From the NCBI GenBank assembly GCA_021737785.1, contig JAIPDI010000023.1:1-64000 (forward strand): a DNA stretch of 64,000 bases, given 5' to 3'. The translations under genes were made by a program, and so were the position numbers. Shown here piece after piece: positions 44,889-53,416 of this stretch. Every line of letters starts with the position of its first letter. Position 1 is the first letter of the stretch. The notes beneath the pieces were generated by a model that worked only from the letters and a program-made list of their open reading frames with translations, ran no database searches and was not told where the DNA came from. The stretch is from Deltaproteobacteria bacterium (GTDB taxonomy: Bacteria > Desulfobacterota > DSM-4660 > Desulfatiglandales > Desulfatiglandaceae).

Positions 44889-45449
44889 ATGAAACAGAAG
44901 AGGATATCCCCACGGGGAATGGTTTATGCGTCGATCTTCGGCGCTGTGACCGCGGCAGGGGCCTACCTGATGATACCCCTCCCTCCGGTGCCCATTACCC
45001 TCCAGACCTTATTTCTCTATGTGGCCGCGGCCCTTTTGGGCGGCCGGCTGGGTGCATTGAGCCAGATCGTATATCTGCTGATCGGGATCATCGGGCTCCC
45101 GGTTTTTTCCGGCGGCAAGGGGGGCTTGGGGGTCTTACTTGGGCCTACCGGGGGATACCTGGTGGGATTTGTTGCCGGGGCGTATGTCATCGGCAGATTG
45201 GTGGAAATGAAAAAGACCCCGGGGCCTGTCTGGTTCGTGTTCGCATTGGGTGCAGGCACGGTGGTGATTTACCTGTTGGGCGTGATGCAGCTGGTACTGA
45301 TTGCAAGGTTTTCCATATACCAGGCGATTACCGTGGGGGTTCTCCCCTTTTTGATCGGCGATGCCCTGAAGGTGGGTCTTGCCATCTTTATCACCATGAA
45401 ATTGCGGAGCCGGTTAGGCCTCCATGAACTGGAGATCATGCGGGGATAG
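44889..45449 (+). CDS. bioY: Biotin transporter S component
   Basis: A 186-residue integral membrane protein with about six hydrophobic segments. PVPITLQTLFLYVAAALLGG and PVFSGGKGGLGVLLGPTGGYL are the BioY signatures. It captures biotin and works alone or with a shared ECF energising module (ecfA/ecfT not seen here). Ten bases after birA: uptake and use of biotin are co-expressed. No biotin synthesis genes are present, so the strain may rely on uptake (inference). Confidence 0.93.
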   Translation: MKQKRISPRGMVYASIFGAVTAAGAYLMIPLPPVPITLQTLFLYVAAALLGGRLGALSQIVYLLIGIIGLPVFSGGKGGLGVLLGPTGGYLVGFVAGAYVIGRLVEMKKTPGPVWFVFALGAGTVVIYLLGVMQLVLIARFSIYQAITVGVLPFLIGDALKVGLAIFITMKLRSRLGLHELEIMRG

Positions 45450-45485
45450 ACCGATTCTTTCACTGGATTATCCATAAGGGGTAAA

Positions 45486-46427
45486 ATGAAGCGCGTACTT
45501 TTAAACCTGCTGATCTGTCCTGCCTGCCTTCCTGCTGAAATCGTCCTCGGCAGCAGGATCATCAAGGAGGAGGGAGAAGATATCCTGGAGGGGTCGTTAT
45601 CATGCCCTCAATGCGGCAATGTCTACCCGGTCAGGGAGGGCATTGCATTCCTGGACCCGGTATCTCCGGCAAGGGCGGCCAAACATGATTCCAAGTATGA
45701 GACTGCCCCGGTCCTGTCCTCCTACCTGTGGAGCCATTACGGAGATATCCTGAAAGATCCGGAGGCAACCCCTGCCTATCGTGAGTGGGCGGATCTGATG
45801 GCCCCTCATGCGGGAATGGCCGTGGATGCCGGATCTGCAGTGGGGCGGTTTACCTTTGAGATGAGCTTGAAGAGCGACTTTGCCGTGGGCGTGGACAATT
45901 CCCTTTCGTTCATTCGCTCGGCACGGCGGTTGATGATGGATCGAAGTATGAAAATCGATCTGAAAGAGGAGGGACATTTCACAAGAGAAGTCGTCCTTTC
46001 CCTGCCCGAGGCATGGGACAGCCGCAAGGTGGAGTTCATTGTGGGAGATGCCCAGTGTCTCCCCTTTCCCTCCGGGACTTTTTCATCCCTTGCCTCTCTG
46101 AATCTGGTGGACAAGGTCCCGGTCCCTCTCCGGCATATGAAAGAGCTGCATCGCCTGGCCGCGGAACAGGATGCCCAGCTCCTCTTATCCGATCCTTTTT
46201 CCTGGTCTGAAGATGCGGCGCCCCAGGAAAACTGGCTGGGCGGAACGGAAAAGGGGCCTTTTACCGGAAGGGGGATGGAAAATATCATGGCGCTTCTTGC
46301 AAATGAAAAAAACGGGTGGTCCCCGTTGTGGAGGGTGGAAAGGCATGGACACATCTGGTGGAAGATACGGACCCATGCCAATCATTTTGAACTCATTCGA
46401 AGCTGTTTTGTGAAGGCGGTCAGATGA
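45486..46427 (+). CDS. Class I methyltransferase with Trm112-like zinc ribbon
   Basis: A 313-residue protein. The N-terminal ~60 residues are a Trm112-like zinc ribbon: CPAC at 11-14 and CPQC near 40-43, followed by YPVREGIAFLDP. A SAM-binding Rossmann fold begins near 110 (MAVDAGSAVGRFTFEM, motif I) with a later VGDAQCLPFP motif. The substrate is unknown. Its TGA overlaps the ATG of the Mo/W oxidoreductase (ATGA), so the two are translated together, which suggests a shared pathway. Confidence 0.8.
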   Translation: MKRVLLNLLICPACLPAEIVLGSRIIKEEGEDILEGSLSCPQCGNVYPVREGIAFLDPVSPARAAKHDSKYETAPVLSSYLWSHYGDILKDPEATPAYREWADLMAPHAGMAVDAGSAVGRFTFEMSLKSDFAVGVDNSLSFIRSARRLMMDRSMKIDLKEEGHFTREVVLSLPEAWDSRKVEFIVGDAQCLPFPSGTFSSLASLNLVDKVPVPLRHMKELHRLAAEQDAQLLLSDPFSWSEDAAPQENWLGGTEKGPFTGRGMENIMALLANEKNGWSPLWRVERHGHIWWKIRTHANHFELIRSCFVKAVR

Positions 46428-48517
46428 AACATAGTCAAGCATCTGCTGGAGGGAAACAGGTGAAAAGAGACACCGTGTGTCGCCTCTGTTCATCGTGTTG
46501 CCCGGTCGAGGTAATACTGGAAGATAACCGGCTGATAGCCGCTGTGAGGAAATCGTCTCCTCTTGGGGAACGCGCTTCCTGCCCAAAGCTCAAGGCCGCG
46601 GCCGACATTGTATATTCCCCGGACAGATTGAAGGCACCCCTTGTGAAGGAAAAAAGGGACGGCATTTTCAAAGAGGCCTCATGGGATGACGCCCTGGACA
46701 GGGTCGTCGACCGGTTTCACTATTTCAAGAAAACCTACGGCGCGGAATCTATCTGCTGGTTGCGGGGGATGGCCGCAGACTGGGGCGCGCCGTGGGATTA
46801 TGTCAACCGGCTCATGAACCTTTTCGGCTCCCCCAACACCATCGGCAACGGGTCTGTCTGCCATGTGGCGCGCGAAATGGCCCATGTACTCACATACGGG
46901 GCCATGACGGCTTCGGATCAGAAGAATTCGGGCTGTATCATTGTCTGGGGAAAGAATGACCGGGACACCAACCCGGCCGCATTCGAAGGGATCCGTCATG
47001 CAAAGGACCGAGGCGCCAAACTCATTGTGGTAGATCCAATCCGCACCGAACTGGCGGCAATGGCGGATATCTGGCTCCAGATAAAACCGGGCTGCGACGG
47101 CCTGCTGGCCATGTCCATGATCCATGAAATCATTTCCAACGGGCTTTATGACCGGGACTTTGTCGAAAAATGGACCGTCGGTTTTGACTCCCTGAGAAAG
47201 GCGGCCGCCAAGTATCCCGCGGAAGCCGTTGGCAGGGGCATCTGGCTGGCCCCGGATGCGATCCAGGCGGCCGCCCGTCTATATGCCACCCAAAGGCCGG
47301 CTTCCATTATCGAGGGAAACGGTCTGGACATGCAGCTCAATATCTTTGACAACACCCGGGCGGTCTGCTTTTTGAGGGGATTGACCGGCAATCTGGACAG
47401 GCCCGGCGGCGATCTGATCCCGCAGCCGATTCCGGTGAGAAATATCCAGATGAAGGATCGCCTTCCCGAAGATGTCAAGTCGATTACCTGCGACTACCCC
47501 CTGTTCAACGAATTCCACGAGACCTGGGGCCGGCATGTCCAGTCCTGCGTGATCGACGCCATCCTGGATGAAACCCCTTACCCCGTCAAAATGCTGGTGG
47601 TTCAGTCCGCCAATCCGGTGGTGACCATGACCGACTCCAGGAGGGTGATGCGGGTCCTTGAACGGCTCGAATTCCTGGTGGTCATCGACCCGTTCATGAC
47701 CCGGACGGCCCAATTCGCCCATGTGGTCCTCCCTGCAACCAGTTGCTTTGAAAAGACCCAGTTGAACCGCGCCTTTCTGCGCAACAACCCGGTGGTCCTT
47801 CAGAACCAGGTGATGGACTGTGTGGGCGACAGCTGGCCCGACTGGAAGATTACCTTTGAACTGGCAAGGAGGCTGGGTCTGGAAGAGGAATTTCCCTGGC
47901 AGAGCGCAGAGGAGGCCATCGATTATCAACTGGCGCCTGCGGGCATCACCGTGGATATGTTGCGGGAAAACCCCGGCGGGATCCGTGTGGAAGACATCGC
48001 CTATGAAAAGTACACCACCAGGGGATTTGATACCCCCTCAGGCAAGATGGAATTTTATTCCAGGACCCTTGAAAAACACGGCTATCCTCCTGTTCCCTCT
48101 TTTGACCACGATGCGCAGAACCAGATCAGCTTTTACGAACAGCGAGACGAATTTCCCATGCTGGGCATCAGCGGCGCCCGCTCGCGGTGTTTCACCCATT
48201 CCCAGTTTAAATTTGTCCCGTCTCTTTTAAACCACGAGAAGGAATGCGCCATCGATATCCATCCCGCCGACGCCCGTGAAAAGGGGATTTCCGATGGAGA
48301 CAGGGTCAGGGTGGAGACGCCTCGGGGGCACATCACCATGAAGGCAAGGATCTCCGATGTGGTTCATCCGGAGGCCATTCGGATTGCCTGGGGATGGGGC
48401 GAGTTCAGCAGTGATTACAATCTCAACAATCTGACCGATGATGACCGGAGAAACAGGGTCACCGGAACGCCATCCAATAGGAGTTTTATGTGCAGGATAA
48501 CAAAGGTGACTTCCTGA
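46424..48517 (+). CDS. Mo/W-bis-MGD oxidoreductase (DMSO-reductase family)
   Basis: A 697-residue molybdopterin enzyme without a twin-arginine signal, so probably cytoplasmic. C19-X2-C22-X3-C26-X26-C53 binds a 4Fe-4S cluster. C146, in GSVCHVARE, sits where the metal-ligating cysteine lies in formate dehydrogenase-like and acetylene-hydratase-like members. The C-terminal dinucleotide-binding domain (~575-690, GDRVRVETPRGHI) is present. No electron-transfer subunit is adjacent; the only partner is the overlapping methyltransferase. The reaction cannot be told; acetylene-hydratase-type or a small-molecule oxidoreductase are possibilities. Confidence 0.88.
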   Translation: MKHSQASAGGKQVKRDTVCRLCSSCCPVEVILEDNRLIAAVRKSSPLGERASCPKLKAAADIVYSPDRLKAPLVKEKRDGIFKEASWDDALDRVVDRFHYFKKTYGAESICWLRGMAADWGAPWDYVNRLMNLFGSPNTIGNGSVCHVAREMAHVLTYGAMTASDQKNSGCIIVWGKNDRDTNPAAFEGIRHAKDRGAKLIVVDPIRTELAAMADIWLQIKPGCDGLLAMSMIHEIISNGLYDRDFVEKWTVGFDSLRKAAAKYPAEAVGRGIWLAPDAIQAAARLYATQRPASIIEGNGLDMQLNIFDNTRAVCFLRGLTGNLDRPGGDLIPQPIPVRNIQMKDRLPEDVKSITCDYPLFNEFHETWGRHVQSCVIDAILDETPYPVKMLVVQSANPVVTMTDSRRVMRVLERLEFLVVIDPFMTRTAQFAHVVLPATSCFEKTQLNRAFLRNNPVVLQNQVMDCVGDSWPDWKITFELARRLGLEEEFPWQSAEEAIDYQLAPAGITVDMLRENPGGIRVEDIAYEKYTTRGFDTPSGKMEFYSRTLEKHGYPPVPSFDHDAQNQISFYEQRDEFPMLGISGARSRCFTHSQFKFVPSLLNHEKECAIDIHPADAREKGISDGDRVRVETPRGHITMKARISDVVHPEAIRIAWGWGEFSSDYNLNNLTDDDRRNRVTGTPSNRSFMCRITKVTS

Positions 48518-48686
48518 CAGAACGCAAGCGGCACGGGCGCAACTGACAATGCCGCACGCAACGCCATCAAGCCACAAAGAAGTTTTATTGTATGAGACTC
48601 CCAAGGATAAACTGCCTGGATTGATAACATCGTGAGAATCCAAAAAAAGGGATCTTTCTGAGGGGACGGGGTCAAGGCGTGTGGTT

Positions 48687-49397
48687 TCAGAAATAGAATT
48701 GTATACCCGCTTGAACGGCATGGGTGTGAATGGGATCCCCGTGCAGGGGCACCCCTCCGGTTTCATAGTCCTGTTGTCCCCCTATTCCCATAAAACGATA
48801 TCCCAGGATAAGGCGCCATGCATCTGTAAGGGCGTAAGAAATCCCTGCCATGAACCTGTACGTGAAGAGCGTATTGCTGCCACAGGTCGGCGGGAACCCG
48901 GTCAGGGTGATATCGTGGGCCTTGAAACGGATGCCGCCCAGACCCGCCCCCACATAGGGCCTGAATCTGGCGCCAACGGGGATGTCGTAAAAGATGTTGA
49001 CCGTCGCCCCCCACATGTCATAGTACCCTGAGAGGTCGCCGCCTCCCCCTGAAAAACTGACATGATCCGCATCGCTCCGCCCGTACATGACCTGGCCCTC
49101 GACCCGGAAGTCATTGTACCGGTATCCCAGTCCTCCGTCGATGGCAATCCCCCATCGGGTCTTGGTTGTTCCCGGTGAAAGGTCTGGCGAGGTGGTATCT
49201 ATGGAAAAAGGGCCCACGGCAGACGGGGTGAATGAAATATAGAATCCGGTCTGCGGGGTTGTCCCCTCTTCTTCATCCGCAGCCCGCAATGTCTCTGCCA
49301 TAAGCAAGAAAAAGACGCCGGAAGCCATAACCGCAATGATTTTAAGGGCGGTCTCCTTGTTCTTCCCGATCCTGAACAGGAATGTTCTCAAAAACAC
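48687..49397 (-). CDS. Outer-membrane beta-barrel protein
   Basis: A ~236-residue exported protein: a basic start and hydrophobic segment (ALKIIAVMASGVFFLLMAETLRAA) form the signal peptide. Alternating strands follow (WGIAIDGGLGYRYNDFRVEGQVMYG...), ending in the terminal phenylalanine QAGIQFYF that is typical of barrels inserted by BamA. It matches OmpW/Opa-like small barrels in length. The start is unclear: no ATG precedes the signal. GTG 49397 or TTG 49391, just after GGAGGG, fit best; the ATG at 49319 would truncate the signal. Function unknown. Confidence 0.72.
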   Translation of the reverse strand: MFLRTFLFRIGKNKETALKIIAVMASGVFFLLMAETLRAADEEEGTTPQTGFYISFTPSAVGPFSIDTTSPDLSPGTTKTRWGIAIDGGLGYRYNDFRVEGQVMYGRSDADHVSFSGGGGDLSGYYDMWGATVNIFYDIPVGARFRPYVGAGLGGIRFKAHDITLTGFPPTCGSNTLFTYRFMAGISYALTDAWRLILGYRFMGIGGQQDYETGGVPLHGDPIHTHAVQAGIQFYF

Positions 49398-49523
49398 GAA
49401 ACCCTCCACGATGATGGTGTAAAATTCCCCGTTCTCTCTGCACGGGTCGCAACGTGGCGGCAACCCCGCCGGACCACCGTTGCCGAGATCCACTCCGGTC
49501 TCACACATCGCGACCAAAAACCC

Positions 49524-49552
49524 AAAAAAAAGGCCGCTTGGAAAAGCGGCCT
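49524..49552 (-). terminator. Rho-independent terminator of tRNA-Val
   Basis: Nine-base stem AGGCCGCTT / AAGCGGCCT with a four-base loop; seven T residues follow on the minus strand (49530-49524). Confidence 0.9.
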
Positions 49553-49569
49553 AACCCTTGATATAATTC

Positions 49570-49644
49570 TGGTAGGCACGAAGGGATTTGAACCCTTGAC
49601 CCCTACCGTGTCAGGGTAGTGCTCTCCCCCTGAGCTACGTGCCT
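49570..49644 (-). tRNA. tRNA-Val (GAC)
   Basis: On the minus strand the cloverleaf is complete: acceptor AGGCACG/CGTGCCT, D arm GCTC..GAGC, anticodon stem CTACC/GGTAG with loop CTGACAC (anticodon GAC), T arm AAGGG TTCAAAT CCCTT, and encoded CCA. It is a single-gene transcript with its own promoter and terminator. No integrase or duplicated 3' end is nearby, so it is not serving as an attachment site here. Confidence 0.96.
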
Positions 49645-49655
49645 ATAATCTAAAA

Positions 49656-49684
49656 TTTTTATCATTTAGCCACAGGGATGTCAA
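49656..49684 (-). promoter_or_regulatory. Promoter of tRNA-Val
   Basis: TTGACA (49684-49679) and TAAAAA (49661-49656) with a 17-base spacer on the minus strand; transcription would start close to the tRNA 5' end. Confidence 0.5.
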
Positions 49685-49917
49685 GATGTATCTTCAACAG
49701 ACACCGATTCTCATTTGGGGTCTCATGGACTCTGGAAGAAGGCTCGGCCAGGCATCCTTATTTCTTTGGAAGATCCTGATGCTGTTGAACGGGGAAAGGC
49801 CCCCTGGGGCGGGCCGTTCGAGGATTCAGATGCGGAATTGAAAAATCGCTCCGATTGGATTTGAAAAAATCCGGCAGAGGCGTTATGATGGTGGGAACAG
49901 CAAGGAGGTGTATGTCC

Positions 49918-50427
49918 ATGAAACAGATACTCTTCTTTTCGGCATGGGTGGTCATGGCGGGATTTTTCATGTCCCCGGCCTACGGAGCGGAATCCCTCTG
50001 GGTTGCATCCGAGGGCGCCAAACTCAAAGCCGAGCATTCGGCGTCGTCCAAGACCGTCTCAGACCTGCCCGTAGGGGCGGAGTTAAGGGTCCTGAAATCG
50101 GAAAGCCGGTGGTACCGGGTCCGGACCGCCTCCGGTAAGGAGGGATGGATCTACCGGGGCAAGGTTTCGGATACTCCTCCTCAAAAGGAGACCGAGGACA
50201 CGGGCGATCTTTTTGCAGGGATGCAGGGGAGCCGCATCGGCGCGGATGAGGCCCAGACCTCGCGCAGTATCCGCGGGCTGTCCAAGGAGACTGAGGCCTA
50301 CGCCAAGGAGCGCGGCACACCCGAGGCCTATAAAAAGGCCCTGGACCAGGTCCTGGCTGTCACAGTAACTCCCAAGGAGCTTGAGATTTTTCTGCGCAAC
50401 GGAAAGATTGGAGAATATGCTCAGTAA
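49918..50427 (+). CDS. Periplasmic SH3-domain protein
   Basis: A 169-residue protein with a signal peptide (MKQILFFSAWVVMAGFFMSPAYGAE), a bacterial SH3 domain (~25-85, LWVASEGAKLKAEHS...GWIYRGKV) and a helical C-terminal part (GKVSDTPP onward). SH3b domains bind peptidoglycan or metal-bound peptides. AAGGAGG is seven to nine bases upstream of ATG 49918; the ATG at 49912 is too close. A peptidase gene follows 57 bases later, and a joint envelope quality-control role is inferred. Confidence 0.8.
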   Translation: MKQILFFSAWVVMAGFFMSPAYGAESLWVASEGAKLKAEHSASSKTVSDLPVGAELRVLKSESRWYRVRTASGKEGWIYRGKVSDTPPQKETEDTGDLFAGMQGSRIGADEAQTSRSIRGLSKETEAYAKERGTPEAYKKALDQVLAVTVTPKELEIFLRNGKIGEYAQ

Positions 50428-50484
50428 CCCGCCGGGTGGACATGCCGTCTTACCCCGGCAGGCCTTAAGGTGGAGAGAAGCGAT

Positions 50485-51408
50485 ATGAAAAGGAAAGTTC
50501 TTGCATGGTGCATGGCGGCCGGGTTAGGGTCGCTGGTGTGGTGTTTCGGTCCCCCTGTTGCTCTTTGCGAAGCGCCCAAAGCCAAGGAACAGTCCAAGGA
50601 CTCCGGCGGCCTTTTTCAGAAATTGATGGATCCTAAATCCAAGGAAAGACAGATTCTTCAGGGCGTCGGCGCCATCCTCGGCTCGACCTCGGAGATGGAC
50701 TATGAATCGGAACGGACCATCGGGGAAAGCCTTGCCCTGGAGGGATTCCGGCGGTACGGGATGCCGGTCAATAACCCGATCATCCAGAAATACGTCAATC
50801 TGGTGGGAAACGCCGTGGCCCGCAATTCGCTGCGGCCCAAAATCCCCTACAGCTTCGTTGTGGTGGACAGTCCGCTCCAGAATGCCTTCAGCTGCCCGGG
50901 GGGGATCATCTTTATCAGTGAAGGTCTCTTCAAGACCATCCGGGATGAGGCCCAACTGGCTGGCATCCTGGCCCACGAAGTGGCCCACGTGGGGCATAAG
51001 CACGCCCTTCAATCCATACAGCGGGCCCAGTTTTTCCAGGGCGTAGGCAAGATCACCGCAGCAACCATGAAGGGGGAGAAGGGGAAGGAGTTTGAGGCCA
51101 TGATCGGAAATCTCCAGGAGACCTTGTTCGACAAGGGACTGGATCAGAACATGGAATTCGAGGCGGACAAGAGCGCCATGGAGACCGCCTACCGGACCGG
51201 TTATGACCCGGTCGGAATCATCGAGGTCCTCAAGGCGCTCAAGAAAATCGAGGCCCAATCCAAGAAACAGGGATCATGGTTTTCCACCCACCCCCCCTTG
51301 AGCGAGCGGATCCGGAGATGTGAGGCGGAGAAGGGCCAGTATCCCGATGCCGGATCCCTGGTGCGCCTCCCGGAAAGGTACCAAAGGGCGAACACGATGA
51401 CCCCCTGA
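50485..51408 (+). CDS. Periplasmic M48 metallopeptidase (BepA/LoiP-like)
   Basis: A 307-residue exported protease. Signal segment (VLAWCMAAGLGSLVWCFGPPVALCEA), catalytic zinc site HEVAHVGHKH (~167), third ligand E in the ..EFEADKSA block (~226), and the preceding FVVVDSP.QNAFSCPGGIIF block of M48 enzymes. These remove misfolded outer-membrane proteins. Start at ATG 50485; an upstream GTG at 50470 would add five residues. It lies in a unit with the SH3 protein and a small unknown gene. No TPR domain, so shorter than BepA. Confidence 0.88.
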   Translation: MKRKVLAWCMAAGLGSLVWCFGPPVALCEAPKAKEQSKDSGGLFQKLMDPKSKERQILQGVGAILGSTSEMDYESERTIGESLALEGFRRYGMPVNNPIIQKYVNLVGNAVARNSLRPKIPYSFVVVDSPLQNAFSCPGGIIFISEGLFKTIRDEAQLAGILAHEVAHVGHKHALQSIQRAQFFQGVGKITAATMKGEKGKEFEAMIGNLQETLFDKGLDQNMEFEADKSAMETAYRTGYDPVGIIEVLKALKKIEAQSKKQGSWFSTHPPLSERIRRCEAEKGQYPDAGSLVRLPERYQRANTMTP

Positions 51409-51427
51409 ACCCTTCGAAAGGCAGGCT

Positions 51428-51757
51428 GTGGGAGAAACGATAAGACAAGATGGCGGGTATCTTAAGGCCTATTACGAGTTCAGGGAATCGGTCGATTTTG
51501 CCCAGGGCGGGTTCCTGCCGGACCTTGATAATTTGGTCTGGTATCTGCTCGTCGGGGTGCCGCCGGTCCCTGCGGATGGAGATGATTCGGAAGAAGGGAA
51601 GCTCGCGGCCCTGGACCAGCGGCTGAATATCCTGAAGGCGGTATTCGTGGAACTGAACCGGAACATGCCCGATCCCTTTCTGGATCAAGGCCTCGGCATC
51701 TATGACACGGCCGGAAAAAACGCCCGGGAAATGATCCGAGAAAAGTGCCTGAAATGA
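51428..51757 (+). CDS. Small acidic protein, unknown
   Basis: A 109-residue acidic cytoplasmic protein starting with GTG at 51428, 19 bases after the protease gene. I do not recognise it. It contains YLKAYYEFRESVDFAQGGFLP and a helical region with an LN..KAVFVELN block. No cysteine-rich site, signal or membrane segment is seen. Same-strand spacing suggests cotranscription with the M48 gene. Confidence 0.55.
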   Translation: MGETIRQDGGYLKAYYEFRESVDFAQGGFLPDLDNLVWYLLVGVPPVPADGDDSEEGKLAALDQRLNILKAVFVELNRNMPDPFLDQGLGIYDTAGKNAREMIREKCLK

Positions 51758-51864
51758 TCTAAGGGGGACGTACCCGGACGTACCCGCAACCCAATTTTGT
51801 CCCTTAGCTCGAAGGTTGGGAAAGGAACCTGGATCACCCAGGAAAGGTTTTTTCCTTAAACCCA

Positions 51865-51896
51865 TTATTCCATCATTCCATACTTCCATTATTCCA
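51865..51896. repeat. Octamer array ATNATTCC x4
   Basis: Units ATTATTCC, ATCATTCC, ATACTTCC, ATTATTCC in tandem in the gap before the MBL gene. Same unit type as at 39132. Confidence 0.75.
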
Positions 51897-51918
51897 AATT
51901 AAAGACGTCACCCTCTCC

Positions 51919-51967
51919 CAGTATCCAGCATCCAGTATCCAGTATCCAGCATCAAGCATCCGGCTTC
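51919..51967. repeat. Heptamer array CCAGTAT/CCAGCAT x7
   Basis: Seven 7-base units, CCAGTAT and CCAGCAT variants degrading to CAAGCAT and CCGGCTT. The array enters the 3' end of the MBL gene: its stop codon (51952-51954) lies inside, so the last residues (KPDA) come from repeat units. Confidence 0.88.
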
Positions 51968-53061
51968 CAGAAATGCGTTTCCCCATGTTCCAGGTGCACC
52001 AGCCGATCGGAAAGACCTGCCCTCTCCAGTTCCCGCCTCAACTCCACCGGAGGAAGGTAAACCGGTTCGTCGCCCAGGCGAAAGGTCCCCCAGTGGACGA
52101 TGAGGAGTCGTTTGGCCCGGAGTTTCAAAAATGCCTGCACGGTCTCCCGAGGGTTCATGTGGCTCGGGCCCATGAACCAGCGGGGTTCGTAGGCCCCCAG
52201 ATTGAAAACGGCCAGGTCGATGGAAAAGGCCTCTCCGATTTCGGCGAAGCCGTTGAAGTAGGCCGTATCACCCGAGATGTAGAGGGTCGGTCCGGCGGTG
52301 GTTTCGATCAGAAAAGACCCCCACAAGGCCTTGTTGGGGCCGGTCAGGGGATTGCGCATGGTCCAGTGATTACAAGGAAGAAGCGTGATCTTTTGCTTTC
52401 CGTCTTCAAAGGAATTGAACCAGTCCAGAGAGGTTCGTCGCTTCATCTCCAGATGCTCGAAAATATCCTCATATCCCAATGGGCTGATAATGTGGGTGTC
52501 CCTGTCCAGCACGTCCAAAGAGGCCGTATCCAGGTGGTCATAATGACCATGGGTGATCAGTACGTGATCCGGACGCGGCATCAGGGCCATATCCGTAACA
52601 ATGGGGGTGTAATCCTTGATAAACCAGGTGAGATCGAAAAAGACAGGATCCACCAGGATATAGTGATCCAGGTCCTTTATCATCAGCCCGCAGTGCTTGA
52701 TAAAGGTAATGGAAAGCCAGTTCTCCTGCCGGACGGCCTCCCAGTCAATGTGCACGGGGGTTACCCGCTCCCGGTCATAATCATCTCTGAACCGGTTTTC
52801 GCTGAAGATCTTCCAATGGAGAATCTCCCAGAGGTTCTTCCGTCCCGCCTCCCCGAAAGGGTTAATGAAGTGTCCGTTGCCGTGATGAAGCCTTCTGCGG
52901 GCGATTTCTTTGAGGCTGAGGCCCTCCGACCGGTCTCCGGTTGGGTCCGCATTATCCCCTGCCCCGGCATGCCTGGAAAGCGGCCCCCATGAAAAGAACT
53001 GTGCCATGACCATCATTTTACCCCATTGAAGGAGTCGCTTGATAAGATGTCGGCGGGTCAT
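51952..53061 (-). CDS. MBL-fold metallohydrolase (NAPE-PLD/UlaG-like)
   Basis: A 369-residue exported hydrolase. TRRHLIKRLL followed by a hydrophobic stretch resembles a twin-arginine signal. The metal site HGHYDHLD (H-x-H-x-D-H) is intact, followed by LYISGDTAYF with the bridging Asp and IVHWGTF with the last His. The layout resembles NAPE-phospholipase-D-like and UlaG-like lactonases; the substrate is unknown. ATG 53061 has GGGAG upstream; an in-frame ATG at 53130 would precede the Arg pair with 23 additional residues. The C-terminus is shaped by a tandem repeat. Confidence 0.82.
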   Translation of the reverse strand: MTRRHLIKRLLQWGKMMVMAQFFSWGPLSRHAGAGDNADPTGDRSEGLSLKEIARRRLHHGNGHFINPFGEAGRKNLWEILHWKIFSENRFRDDYDRERVTPVHIDWEAVRQENWLSITFIKHCGLMIKDLDHYILVDPVFFDLTWFIKDYTPIVTDMALMPRPDHVLITHGHYDHLDTASLDVLDRDTHIISPLGYEDIFEHLEMKRRTSLDWFNSFEDGKQKITLLPCNHWTMRNPLTGPNKALWGSFLIETTAGPTLYISGDTAYFNGFAEIGEAFSIDLAVFNLGAYEPRWFMGPSHMNPRETVQAFLKLRAKRLLIVHWGTFRLGDEPVYLPPVELRRELERAGLSDRLVHLEHGETHFWKPDA

Positions 53062-53416
53062 CGGGTTGCCGTCTCCCTTATCTCTTGAAATGATGCGAAG
53101 AATCTTATCCTGGAAAATCATCTGGTTCATTTATACATTATAGCAGCAGGACAATCATATCTGTTCAGACCAGGCAGGTCAAATTCTTATCTGATCGGAT
53201 TACCCCTTGCGGCCGTTCCTCTCTGGTTTCCAATATCGACAACCGCAGCCTTACCGCGACACAACGGACAGGACATGCAAAACATCTTTATGGTAGAATG
53301 AGCATCGATGTGTTGCCCCATTTTCATTTGACATTTCACACCTTGGTAACGCATGCTGAAGGTACATGGAAGGCAGGTCAATGCCAGTAGCTATGCCCAA
53401 TGGGAGGGAGTTCGGA

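Noticed and set aside
49570-49644. tRNA-Val as integration site of a genomic island
   Set aside because: No integrase, no duplicated tRNA 3' end, and housekeeping-like genes on both sides.
53187-53381. Short minus-strand Cys-containing frame (CMSCPLC)
   Set aside because: It overlaps the malQ upstream region, has no ribosome site, and a single zinc-knuckle-like motif is too little to support a gene.
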